Source: Acidobacteriaceae bacterium (lineage in GTDB: Bacteria > Acidobacteriota > Terriglobia > Terriglobales > Acidobacteriaceae). From it: DNA of 48,397 bases. The notes below the pieces were generated by a model. That model was not told where the DNA came from, searched no databases, and worked only from the letters and a program-made list of their open reading frames with translations. Positions 1 through 7,760 of this stretch are shown here, piece by piece. The translations under genes were made by a program, and so were the position numbers. The stretch's first letter is position 1; every line of letters starts with the position of its first letter. The stretch spans positions 1-48,397 of the forward strand of contig DAHUXR010000025.1 of NCBI GenBank assembly GCA_027307045.1, read 5' to 3'.

Positions 1-2
1 GG

Positions 3-728
3 AAGAAAGTCATGGTCCCGGCGAACCGCGTTGAGCCCTACGGAAACCATGACGACAAGTTTTATGCTGAGCTGGACAAAGAACGCCTGGAGATGTTGCC
101 GGAATTTAACGACGAAACAATGAAGGCGCAGGGCGATTGGTCCACGTATGAAAAGGATTATGAGAAGCGCTGGAACGATGGCGCCGTGATGTACAACAAA
201 GATTCCGGCAGGATCATCACGCCGGCACATATTGAAGGTGAAGGCTTGAACCCGGTAATGGGCGGCGCCAGCGCGTCGGCTTCCGGCAGAAGGCTGGACC
301 TGAAACCGGAGAAAGTAGGCAAAGAAGATGACCTGCTTGGCGTGGCGTCTGGCGTCAGCAAGACGACGCTAAGGCCCAAGAAGCCCTCCATCGGCGGGAG
401 AGAAGACGTGGAGATGATGCGGCGTGAGCGCGAGCCGCGTGAAGTGATGAATCCGATTGGCGAGGAATTGGAAATTCCGCGGGAAGAGCCTGGTGTCCGT
501 TCAGAAGCCATGCGCTCGGACGCTGTTCGCTCGGAAGTTATCGGCGAGCCCGGCGTTTACAAACTCGACCCGATTGTGGAAACCGAACAGGGCGCCGGCC
601 CAGCGGAACGGCTGGCTGATCTTGATCGTGGACGACGATGGAATGAGTTCCAGCAGAATCTTCGCAACCGTCGTAACAAGATCATAGTGGATTGCCCTGA
701 TTGCGCGTCACAGGATAAGGCAGCGTAG
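3..728 (+). CDS. PRC-barrel-like protein, 5' end probably cut by the window
   Basis: The reading frame is open to the window edge, so the true start may lie upstream. An ATG at 12 is preceded by a purine-rich stretch (GGAAGAAAG) that could be an internal start or coincidence. The first 40 or so residues (VPANRVEPYG, then an ELDKERLEMLPEFN segment) resemble the C-terminal half of a PRC-barrel domain, which usually reads V-P-x-x-x-V-E followed by L-x-x-x-P-E-F. The rest is charged and low in complexity, rich in Arg/Glu, with a short RSExxRSDAVRSE repetition near residues 164-174 and a CPDC motif close to the C terminus. It is probably a soluble, partly disordered protein. The PRC assignment rests on motif resemblance only, and no function can be assigned. 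Confidence 0.6.
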   Translation, partial: KKVMVPANRVEPYGNHDDKFYAELDKERLEMLPEFNDETMKAQGDWSTYEKDYEKRWNDGAVMYNKDSGRIITPAHIEGEGLNPVMGGASASASGRRLDLKPEKVGKEDDLLGVASGVSKTTLRPKKPSIGGREDVEMMRREREPREVMNPIGEELEIPREEPGVRSEAMRSDAVRSEVIGEPGVYKLDPIVETEQGAGPAERLADLDRGRRWNEFQQNLRNRRNKIIVDCPDCASQDKAA

Positions 729-783
729 TTTCACATCCCGAGCAAAGCGAAGGATCCCTATCGCTACCCATCCCTAGCGAAAC

Positions 784-828
784 GAGGGAGCCACGTGTTG
801 CTTTTTGGATGCAACAAAAGGCTCCCTC
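784..828. terminator. Hairpin between convergent genes
   Basis: GAGGGAGCC at 784-792 pairs perfectly with GGCTCCCTC at 820-828. Inside it TGTTGC at 796-801 pairs with GCAACA at 811-816. It sits between the end of the PRC-barrel-like gene (plus) and the end of lanM (minus), where a shared bidirectional terminator would be expected. No strong T run follows on the plus strand. Confidence 0.6.
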
Positions 829-890
829 ATCTCTTTCAGGCGCTCGGTTCGTCCATGCACGATGATCTGATACCAGGCTTGGGCTCCCAC

Positions 891-3773
891 TCAGGTCACT
901 CCGCCCGGCGTCAGGATCGAAGGCACATCATGCTCGGGATGCGCCCGCAGTAATTGGTAAGCAACCCCTCCTACTCCAGGCAGCAAGCCGGGCGTGAAGG
1001 CATCTCGGCCCACGCCGCAGGATAGTCCATCTTGCTCCAAACTGGTCAATATTACGTCGAGCAGGTTCAAGCCGTTTAGCTCTTTTGGGGCCTTTCCGGT
1101 GCCGATCGCATGGTTCAGCAATTCCCAGGCGCCAAGATCGCCATGGCATGCGCAATGGTTCCAACCCATCCCCAGCCGCCAGGTTGCTGCCGCGGCCCGA
1201 TGCAGCAATTTCCGTGTCGCTGCCTGACTCAGTGTTGGATCCAGATTCAGGTGGGCCAGGCCAATTCCCACCGCGCCGTGGCACCACGCTGCTTTGGTCC
1301 TGGAGCCTTCTAGCATGCGCAGATCACGCCAGTTCTGCTCCTGCTCGTCAAAGAGAGCATCTTCAAAGGCAAACGCCTCTTCTGCCAGTTGCTGGTGCCT
1401 CGCGCTACCAGTTGCGCGTGCGAGATGGCTCAAGGACCAGCCGATGCCGGTTACGCCATGTGCAAAGCCGCCCATTCCTTGCTGCGAATTGCTACTGGGC
1501 CAGCAAGCCTGCCCGTTCCGATGTTCAGCGCGCTCGTGCAACAGATCTCCAATTTGCGAAGCCATGCGGACGTAACCCTTATCTCCTGTCTTGCTGGCGA
1601 GTGCCAACAACACAACAATTGCGCCCGCGCTGCCAGAAAGCAGGTCATGGATCTCGTCCGCCGCAGATGCTGCGGGAATCTGGGACACCAGTTTCTTGGC
1701 GCGCTCCAAACCATCACCGCCATCCAACCCCCAACGCGCCAGCAGAAGATAAGTCCAGATCTGCGAGCCAATTCCAAGATATGCGCCAGGGGGATCGGGC
1801 CTGAGCTTTAACCCTTCATTGCTCAACTGCTCCCGTTTGGCCTCCCTTAAGTGCAACGTATGCAACGTCGCCGGAAATAACTCATCAAGTTCATTGACGG
1901 GATCGGCGCGCCCGGCGGCTGTCTCGTTTAGATAAGCGCCAAACAACAATGCGAGCCCTGAGAGCCCGTTGTAGATGTCTTGCTCCAAGGGCTGCATTGA
2001 CCAGCCCGCTGGAGTAAGCACCGGTGCAACCCAGGCCACACTGCCGTCGTCGGCATGAATTGCATTTGTCATTATGGATCGGATGATTTGGGCGGCTTGC
2101 CGGCGGCGACGCGCGTCCAGATTGCCCCCGCGCCCATGCGTCCGCATTGTTGATGTTCCATAAGATGTCGATCCGTCATTGCTGTAAGCGCTCACCAGCG
2201 ACGCCTGGATGACTCTCCGTTCCAGAGGGAAATCCGCACTGCGCCAGTCCGCGAGGGCAGCTTCAACCAGATGACAGGGCGTAAGCCACGTTGTACCACT
2301 CGGTCCGTGCAACCGGCCTTGGCGCGCCAGGCAGAAAAAGTATGGAATATCTCCCTCCAGCAATTCATCGACCTCGGCACGTATGACTGCCGGATCGCTC
2401 GGCGCCATGGAGACATTCGTGGCCATTTTTTCCAACAATTCGAAGGCATGCTGCTGCGCCGGTTCAGGATGATGCAGTGATACCGGATGCCATAGCATAC
2501 GACCGATCTCGGCGTAAGCCTCCGTTGCACGCAGCACCACGCGGACACGGCAATCCTCGAACGCCTGCATCCGCGGCCACAGCCTGCCGTCGGCATCCAG
2601 ACGCTGCAGCGTGGCCGTTAATTCATCAAACCCGCGCAAAACTTCCGGCCAGTATTCCGCTAGCGCTGGCCGCGGGCTGGGATGATTCTGTGACACTCGC
2701 GTTTCCACAAGAATGGAACCGACATATGCTTTGTCCGTACCCGCGCCAAGAATTGACTGCTGCCGCTGCCTTGGCTGCTGCCCAGGGAGCATGCCCACAG
2801 CGGAATGATCAACACCGCGAAACCCAAGACTTACTCCGCGACCTGGCAGCAAGCCTATACTAAGCACCGTGCGCGTTATCAGTCCTATGGCACGATCAAG
2901 CGCGTCCCCATAGCCAGATGGCGAGGGGGGAATTTTGGGCGTGAACAGGGTTTCACAGTCAACCACCACGGGATTGCCGCCGTGAGCGATCACATTTTCA
3001 GCATGCAGATCGGTGCCGCTGAGCAACCGCATTAATGCCAGCAAGTGGCCAATCCCGCGATAAAAGCTAAGCAGGTCCTCGTCTCCTGCTGCGAAGCGGT
3101 GGGCCACAAATTCTGCCCATCCGTAATCGCCATGGTCCACGATCTCGGGAATGCGGACACTCAGCGCGCTACCATGATCCTCGGCAAGCCCAGCGACGAA
3201 GCCGCGCAACGCCTCGTCAATCGCCAAAGAACGCGGCTTGTAAACAACACGCCAGCCCTCACCGCGCGCAATTGCTACAGTTGCCCCCCCACGATGGCTG
3301 TCACCGGCCCCAAAGCTGAGCTCGTTCAACTCGTCCAACCCGCCTGTGTATGGACCGCCGGCACACAGACCTCCCAGCCGGCGCCGATCTGCGGCCCAAC
3401 GCTGCGCGAAGCGTAACGTCGCCAGGCATCGGTTCCGCACAATCGCGCCTATTCTTTGTAATAACGAAGGATAATGAATAGCTAAATCGTCCCAGAACGA
3501 TCGCTGAGACGAGAGCTCAAGGAATTCCTGCCAACGCTGCTCCGAATCCTCCGCGCTTAGCCGGCCGGTTTCCCGCGCGCTGTTGAGCTCAAGAACAAGC
3601 AACCGGCTGAGCTTATTGTGCAGAACTGCGTAAAGAGACTCCCGGCTTGCCTTAGTAATAACGTCGCGTTCTCTCGCGCTCAATCCCTTGATGGAAGAAA
3701 GCTGGGCTGTCAGTTCGTCCACAGCGGTCCGAACCAGGCAACCCAGAGACGCATCGAAATGGCGCGCTGCCAT
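891..3773 (-). CDS. lanM: Class II lanthipeptide synthetase LanM
   Basis: A bifunctional enzyme that dehydrates Ser/Thr in a precursor peptide and then adds Cys thiols to form (methyl)lanthionine rings. The N-terminal dehydratase half (DUF4135) carries the active-site block TDLHAENVIAHGGNP followed by VVVDCETLF near residue 250. The C-terminal LanC-like cyclase half carries FAHGVTGIG near 769, AWCHGAVGIG near 828 and CACHGDLG near 874, which supply the general His and the Cys, Cys-His zinc ligands. With the ATG at 3773 the protein has 960 residues, normal for LanM. The frame stays open upstream to 3935, but that start would run across the precursor gene; the 3773 start lies 7 nt after the precursor's stop codon. 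The upstream base context of this start has no clear Shine-Dalgarno, so translation may be coupled to the precursor. Confidence 0.95.
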   Translation of the reverse strand: MAARHFDASLGCLVRTAVDELTAQLSSIKGLSARERDVITKASRESLYAVLHNKLSRLLVLELNSARETGRLSAEDSEQRWQEFLELSSQRSFWDDLAIHYPSLLQRIGAIVRNRCLATLRFAQRWAADRRRLGGLCAGGPYTGGLDELNELSFGAGDSHRGGATVAIARGEGWRVVYKPRSLAIDEALRGFVAGLAEDHGSALSVRIPEIVDHGDYGWAEFVAHRFAAGDEDLLSFYRGIGHLLALMRLLSGTDLHAENVIAHGGNPVVVDCETLFTPKIPPSPSGYGDALDRAIGLITRTVLSIGLLPGRGVSLGFRGVDHSAVGMLPGQQPRQRQQSILGAGTDKAYVGSILVETRVSQNHPSPRPALAEYWPEVLRGFDELTATLQRLDADGRLWPRMQAFEDCRVRVVLRATEAYAEIGRMLWHPVSLHHPEPAQQHAFELLEKMATNVSMAPSDPAVIRAEVDELLEGDIPYFFCLARQGRLHGPSGTTWLTPCHLVEAALADWRSADFPLERRVIQASLVSAYSNDGSTSYGTSTMRTHGRGGNLDARRRRQAAQIIRSIMTNAIHADDGSVAWVAPVLTPAGWSMQPLEQDIYNGLSGLALLFGAYLNETAAGRADPVNELDELFPATLHTLHLREAKREQLSNEGLKLRPDPPGAYLGIGSQIWTYLLLARWGLDGGDGLERAKKLVSQIPAASAADEIHDLLSGSAGAIVVLLALASKTGDKGYVRMASQIGDLLHERAEHRNGQACWPSSNSQQGMGGFAHGVTGIGWSLSHLARATGSARHQQLAEEAFAFEDALFDEQEQNWRDLRMLEGSRTKAAWCHGAVGIGLAHLNLDPTLSQAATRKLLHRAAAATWRLGMGWNHCACHGDLGAWELLNHAIGTGKAPKELNGLNLLDVILTSLEQDGLSCGVGRDAFTPGLLPGVGGVAYQLLRAHPEHDVPSILTPGGVT

Positions 3774-3780
3774 GGTCAAT

Positions 3781-3966
3781 TTAGCAGCACGATATTGTGT
3801 CTGAGCCGGTGCAAATTGAGTAGCTTGTGGTGGGGCCGAAGCCTGAGTTAATGATATCCGCTTGTGCGAACTCCCCAGCCGCAAAGAGCGGACCGGCAGG
3901 ATTATTCTGTCCTCCGCCATTGCGCCAATGCTCAACTAATGCCGCACCATTTAATGTGTTATTCAT
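3781..3966 (-). CDS. lanA: Class II lanthipeptide precursor peptide
   Basis: A 61-codon gene directly upstream of lanM on the same strand. Its ATG is preceded by AAAGGAG with a spacing of about 9 nt, the best ribosome binding site in this region. The product has an acidic leader with an NPAG motif (residues 23-26: NPAGPLF), as seen from memory in leaders of the mersacidin/haloduracin-alpha kind. The C-terminal part, PTTSYSICTGSDTISCC, has three Cys and eight Ser/Thr residues and ends in two adjacent Cys, a composition expected of a lanthionine-bearing core. There is no Lys in the peptide. No canonical GG or GA cleavage site precedes the core; NSG or GFG around residues 40-44 are the nearest candidates. 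Calling it the LanM substrate is inference from position, ribosome binding site and composition. Confidence 0.88.
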   Translation of the reverse strand: MNNTLNGAALVEHWRNGGGQNNPAGPLFAAGEFAQADIINSGFGPTTSYSICTGSDTISCC

Positions 3967-4381
3967 GCTATTTTTCTCCTTTCGTTAAGTCCCATCTCCG
4001 CTTTCAATTGGGGACGGTTCCTATTACGCGACCCATGATCACGCATTGGCAAATGAGAGAGACATGGCAACATTATTTTTAAGGTTTTCGAGAAGAAGAA
4101 CGTTTGCCAATTTTGCATTAGACGAAGAGAGGAGAGCAATCCGCGACAGTAAGAGCTTTTTAATGTTCCCGATTGCACATTGACTTGTTTGGAAAATAGA
4201 AGCAGGCCGAACCAGGAAGTAATTTTGAAATATTTTATCTGAGTACTACGACAGGTATTTAACCTGCTGTTTTGGCAAGGAATCTACTGAGCGGTGGCCT
4301 TTTTTATTTGATTGCAGAAATCAGATTCTTGCTGCCAAGACTCTCGACCGGCTTTTCCTCCGTGTCCCTTTGTTGTCCACT
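3967..4381. other. Intergenic region upstream of the lanthipeptide genes
   Basis: About 415 bases without a supported gene, more AT-rich than its surroundings. It should contain the lanA promoter reading leftwards. TTGCCA followed by TAATAG about 20 nt later (minus strand, roughly 4050 to 4021) is a poor match, so no promoter is called. An open frame at 3963-4178 on the minus strand has no recognisable sequence character. Confidence 0.5.
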
Positions 4382-4605
4382 GTATTGCTAACAATCAAAT
4401 TCGTGCCATGCCGCGAAGAATTTTGTTCGGTATCTTCGGCTCTCCGGTTCGTCGAAGTTTCTCTGTGTCCTCCGTGTTGAGGTTTTGACTGTTGACTCTT
4501 GCTTTTGGGTTTCTCCGTGTCTCCGTGTCTCCGCGCCTCCGCGGTAGATGTTTCTTTTTTGGTTGCGGCTCCGCCGCGCTGTGGTAAAAGAGATTTTCCG
4601 ATGAC
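4382..4605 (+). repeat. Dispersed intergenic repeat, copy 1
   Basis: This block runs from GTATTGCTAACAATC to TTTTCCGATGAC and recurs at 46851-47076 in the same orientation with only small indels and substitutions. It contains reiterated TCTCCGTG words, the GGTTGCGGCTCCGCCGCGC segment and no credible gene. The two copies are about 42 kb apart. Confidence 0.93.
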
Positions 4606-4724
4606 GGCGATGTCGCGCGATCCCGTGGCGATTTCGGCGATTTCTATTATAGCGAATAAACACCGAAAGATGAATCCATACTGCCCGGAACCACTGCAAT
4701 TCCTGTATCATCCCTCTTTGACCT

Positions 4725-4731
4725 TAGGAGA
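4725..4731 (+). promoter_or_regulatory. Ribosome binding site of the FKBP gene
   Basis: AGGAGA lies about 5 nt before the ATG at 4736 and decides this start over in-frame upstream starts, which would run through the dispersed repeat. Confidence 0.8.
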
Positions 4732-4735
4732 AACC

Positions 4736-5194
4736 ATGCCGCACAAAGCCGCTTTGATCGTATTGCTCACCCTGTCAATTGCCCTGCTCGCCCAAACCAA
4801 GATGCCCGCCAAGGGCGCCGACAAAAAAGACGGTCCCACCGCCGTTACAGGCAAGCCCACCACCACTCCAAGCGGGCTGGAATACTGGGACATCAAGAAA
4901 GGCACCGGCAAATTGGCAGAGAAAGGGAAAAAGGTGAGCGTGCATTACACCGGCTGGCTCATGGACGGCAAAGAATTTGATAGTTCGCGCGACAGGGGCG
5001 AGCCAATTGAATTTGACCTGGGTACAGGCCAGGTCATTAAAGGCTGGGACGAAGGCATTGCGGGGATGAAGGTCGGCGGCAAGCGCCAACTGAAAATTCC
5101 ACCGGCGCTGGCCTACGGTGCGCGCGGCTTTGGCTCTACCATCCCGCCTAACGCCACTTTGGTGTTCGATGTTGAGTTGATGGATGTGAAATAA
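4736..5194 (+). CDS. Secreted FKBP-type peptidyl-prolyl cis-trans isomerase
   Basis: A 152-residue protein that would speed up Xaa-Pro isomerisation during folding outside the cytoplasm. Residues 1-20 form a signal peptide ([20 protein letters not shown]), followed by a short charged linker and one FKBP domain. Conserved FKBP elements are visible: [18 protein letters not shown], then [18 protein letters not shown], then [12 protein letters not shown] and [10 protein letters not shown] at the end. Because there is no Cys after the signal segment, a periplasmic rather than lipid-anchored location is likely. It is a single gene, convergent with the transporter gene downstream. Confidence 0.95.
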   Translation: MPHKAALIVLLTLSIALLAQTKMPAKGADKKDGPTAVTGKPTTTPSGLEYWDIKKGTGKLAEKGKKVSVHYTGWLMDGKEFDSSRDRGEPIEFDLGTGQVIKGWDEGIAGMKVGGKRQLKIPPALAYGARGFGSTIPPNATLVFDVELMDVK

Positions 5195-5251
5195 AAAAAC
5201 AGCTACTGGCCGCTGGCTTTTGGCTCTTGGTTCTTAGCCTTTGCGCTCTTT

Positions 5252-5272
5252 GGCCAATTGCTAATTGCCAGC
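5252..5272 (-). repeat. Short dispersed word repeat (CTGGCAATTAGCAATT type)
   Basis: Read on the minus strand it gives GCTGGCAATTAGCAATTGG, nearly the same as 17729-17748 between nuoG and nuoH. It sits between the convergent FKBP and Nramp genes. Confidence 0.6.
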
Positions 5273-5282
5273 TGCTGTTTGC

Positions 5283-6527
5283 TTATCTCGCCAGGAACCA
5301 GAAAAACAGCAGGTTGGAAATCAACATGCCTGTCACGGCGCAACCCAGCCAGAAGTTTTCAAAGCGGCTGTTGATGGTGCGCATGACCTTGGAATTGTTC
5401 GAGAGCAGCAGAATATAAGCAAAGATCGGCACCAGGACCACGCCCGCAAGCGCCTGCGACCAATACAGCACGTGTACCGTATTTACGCCGAAGAAGTCGA
5501 TCACCACGGCCAAAAACACCGTGGCGGAAATCATCACAAAGAAAAGCCGCGCATTCCACGGCTCCATGGAAAGGCCGGAGCGCCAGCCTGCGGCTTCCGC
5601 CACGCTGAAGCACAAAGACGCCACAAGAATCGGGAGCGCAATCATTCCGGAAGCGATAATCCCCAGCGCAAACAGCACTGTCCCCAGAAATCCAAAAGAT
5701 CCCAGCGCGTCTGATGCAACGCGCGTCGTCATGTTTGAGGGATCGGCCACGTGCATGTGCGATGCCACAACCATGGCTGACAGTGAAATCACGCAGGCAA
5801 CAAACGTTCCCGCGTGCGACTCCGTCACGTGCGCTTTGGCCAGGCCTTCCGGCAGTCCACGCTTGGAGCTGGTCTGCCATACGATAACGTCCGGGGTAAG
5901 CAGCGATCCAAAAACCGCCACCACTCCCATCATGTAACCGGAATTCACCTGCATGCGCGGGAGCAACACGTCTTTGGCCAGCGCGGTGAAGGAGTCGGTA
6001 ACGCGATACGCCGCCAGCACATAAGCGATCAGGATCAACGTAAGTCCGCCCAGCACTTTAGTGGTCTTCTGGTAATCGCCAATGATCAGCACATACCAGA
6101 CAGTAAATCCCACAATGGCCAGGAAAAATAGCCGCGGAGACATTGTCAGAAGCGAGCAGCTATCGCTCACGGCAACGATATCGCCCACGATCATGGCCAG
6201 GTTTACCGCCACAATCAGCAAAGCGATCACCATGGCCATCTTGCGTCCATATTGCTCCCGGATCAGCTCAACCAGGCCCTTTTTGGTTTCCTGGCCAATC
6301 CGCGACGAGACTGCGAACACGCTGAAAAGAACGGGAACGCACAGCACGACTACCCAGCCCAGTGAGGTTCCGAAACTAGCGCCCGCCACAGTGGCCGTCA
6401 GGACCGCTGCGGGATCCAGGTCCGCGGCCCCGGCAATGATCCCGGGCATAGTACGCGCGGCTTTATGAAAGAGAGTAGATTTCGGATTTTCGGGCGCAGT
6501 TTTCTGCGCCAGATGAAGGGCTTCCAT
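5283..6527 (-). CDS. Nramp-family divalent metal transporter, non-canonical
   Basis: A polytopic membrane protein of 414 residues from the ATG at 6527; a GTG five codons upstream (6542) is an alternative. The fold is recognisable from GIIAGAADLDPAAVLTATVAG in the first membrane segment and about ten further hydrophobic segments. Classical Nramp proteins have DPGN in segment 1 and an A-x-x-MPH motif in segment 6; here these read DPAA and LLTPDVIVWQ, so the metal-binding Asn and Met are absent. Substrate choice may therefore differ from Mn2+/Fe2+, and Mg2+ or another ion is possible. The family call is firm and the substrate is not. It ends in a region convergent with the FKBP gene. Confidence 0.85.
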   Translation of the reverse strand: MEALHLAQKTAPENPKSTLFHKAARTMPGIIAGAADLDPAAVLTATVAGASFGTSLGWVVVLCVPVLFSVFAVSSRIGQETKKGLVELIREQYGRKMAMVIALLIVAVNLAMIVGDIVAVSDSCSLLTMSPRLFFLAIVGFTVWYVLIIGDYQKTTKVLGGLTLILIAYVLAAYRVTDSFTALAKDVLLPRMQVNSGYMMGVVAVFGSLLTPDVIVWQTSSKRGLPEGLAKAHVTESHAGTFVACVISLSAMVVASHMHVADPSNMTTRVASDALGSFGFLGTVLFALGIIASGMIALPILVASLCFSVAEAAGWRSGLSMEPWNARLFFVMISATVFLAVVIDFFGVNTVHVLYWSQALAGVVLVPIFAYILLLSNNSKVMRTINSRFENFWLGCAVTGMLISNLLFFWFLAR

Positions 6528-6593
6528 TTTAGATCCATTCACTTAGAAGCAGATGCAGCTCTGCTAGTTGGAAGCCTTAGTAAATGAAGGTTA

Positions 6594-6627
6594 GGGAAAA
6601 ATTGCCCCTCCGGGGGCTATTTTTCCC
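6594..6627 (-). terminator. Strong hairpin after the pseudopilin-like gene
   Basis: GGGAAAAAT at the left pairs with ATTTTTCCC at the right, and GCCCC with GGGGC around a short loop. It lies between the stop of the zinc-ribbon/pseudopilin gene and the start of the Nramp gene, both on the minus strand, so a terminator role is likely. The T residues lie within the stem rather than after it. Confidence 0.65.
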
Positions 6628-6683
6628 AAAATGGAACTGCCTGCGACCTGGATTCTAAAGTGGCGTCTTATGTCGGTCTGGGA

Positions 6684-7610
6684 TCAGAGCGGTTCCCAAG
6701 TCTGGCATTCTTCGGCTGTGGGTGGGGTGTTTAGCGGCCCACCTGACCTTGATCGAATGACCGCGTCTGATACGGAGCAGTAGTTGCGCCGCCCAGTATT
6801 GAAGTTTAGAGGCGTGGCCACAATCACATATTCCGTGCAGGCATTCTCAGTGCCCTGCGGCTGGTCCCCAAAATGGGCTGGCGCGCAATTGGAACTGATG
6901 GTGAATTTGTAAGCGCCTTTCTGGCACCATACGCCGGACGTACAGTTGGCCTGCCCCAGTTGGCTATCCAGGAGACAGGCGTGTTGCGCAGTCCCGCCGC
7001 CGCTGCACCCATTGCTCGAATCCGGACCAAGTGTTGCCAGATCGCGCGCATATCCCTGGTCTGGATTGGTTGTTGAGTACGTGATCTGGGCAGTATTGAT
7101 GGTGCGCACGGTGCTTGCGGCGCCCGCCTCATTGGCTGAAATTCTGGCGCGCAGCAGGTTGGGAATGGCGATGGCAGCAATGAGTGGGATGGCTAGAAGG
7201 CTGATATAGCCCAAAATCAATCCAGTCAAAGCCAGGCCATCGCCCTGCAATCGTCCCATGCTCTTCTTAATCTTCGACCGTGAAATATGTCCCAGAATAA
7301 TGGCCGGAATTCCCGCAAGGAATGTAAGACATAGAGCGATTGAAGCAATACCCAGAACCATGCTGGCGATGGCGCCGCCATCGGTCCTGGGCGGCTGATA
7401 CGCCCGGTAAGGCTGGGCTTGCGGCGGATACTGCGGCGGCTGCTGCGATGGCGCAGGAGGCACATTCAACCAAGCCGATGTGGAAGCCGGATTGGGCGTG
7501 CTGGGCTGTTGTGGCGGCGGAGGCGTGGGCACTGCTTGCACTGGCGTTGCGCATTGCGGACAAACTGTGGCATCTTCGGGCATGGAAGCCCCACACTTAA
7601 AACAAAACAT
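6684..7610 (-). CDS. Zinc-ribbon, DUF4190 and pseudopilin-like fusion protein
   Basis: This 308-residue protein starts with a zinc ribbon (CFKCG at residues 3-6 and CPQC at 17-20). A Pro/Gln-rich linker to about residue 75 follows, then two hydrophobic segments of DUF4190 type (MVLGIASIALCLTFLAGIP and LALTGLILGYISLLAIPLI). The second segment runs straight into a pilin-like stretch, IAAIAIPNLLRARISANEA, with a globular Cys-containing C-terminal domain as in type II secretion pseudopilins. The architecture suggests a membrane-anchored protein with a cytoplasmic zinc ribbon and an external pilin-like domain. The ATG at 7610 has AGAGG about 6 nt upstream. Role unknown; no other pilus gene is nearby. 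Confidence 0.85.
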   Translation of the reverse strand: MFCFKCGASMPEDATVCPQCATPVQAVPTPPPPQQPSTPNPASTSAWLNVPPAPSQQPPQYPPQAQPYRAYQPPRTDGGAIASMVLGIASIALCLTFLAGIPAIILGHISRSKIKKSMGRLQGDGLALTGLILGYISLLAIPLIAAIAIPNLLRARISANEAGAASTVRTINTAQITYSTTNPDQGYARDLATLGPDSSNGCSGGGTAQHACLLDSQLGQANCTSGVWCQKGAYKFTISSNCAPAHFGDQPQGTENACTEYVIVATPLNFNTGRRNYCSVSDAVIRSRSGGPLNTPPTAEECQTWEPL

Positions 7611-7760
7611 TTATACCTCTTTCGGCTTCCGCCCGTGGTTGACTGGTATTTTTGGGGTTATGCAATCGGAAAAGTACTTCATTCACATTGAAAAGGCAAT
7701 CACTTAGCGAATCAGGGAATCACCTTTAGTAATGCATCGGATCGGTACACGGGAAGGTCT

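Noticed and set aside
3774..3935. Extended N terminus of LanM starting at 3935
   Set aside because: The extra 54 residues would be read across the precursor gene in another frame and resemble no LanM N terminus. The start at 3773 is positioned right after the precursor stop.
3963..4178. Second small frame upstream of lanM as a further precursor
   Set aside because: Its product has only two scattered Cys, no leader-like acidic part and no Ser/Thr/Cys-rich C terminus, and it overlaps the lanA ribosome binding site region.
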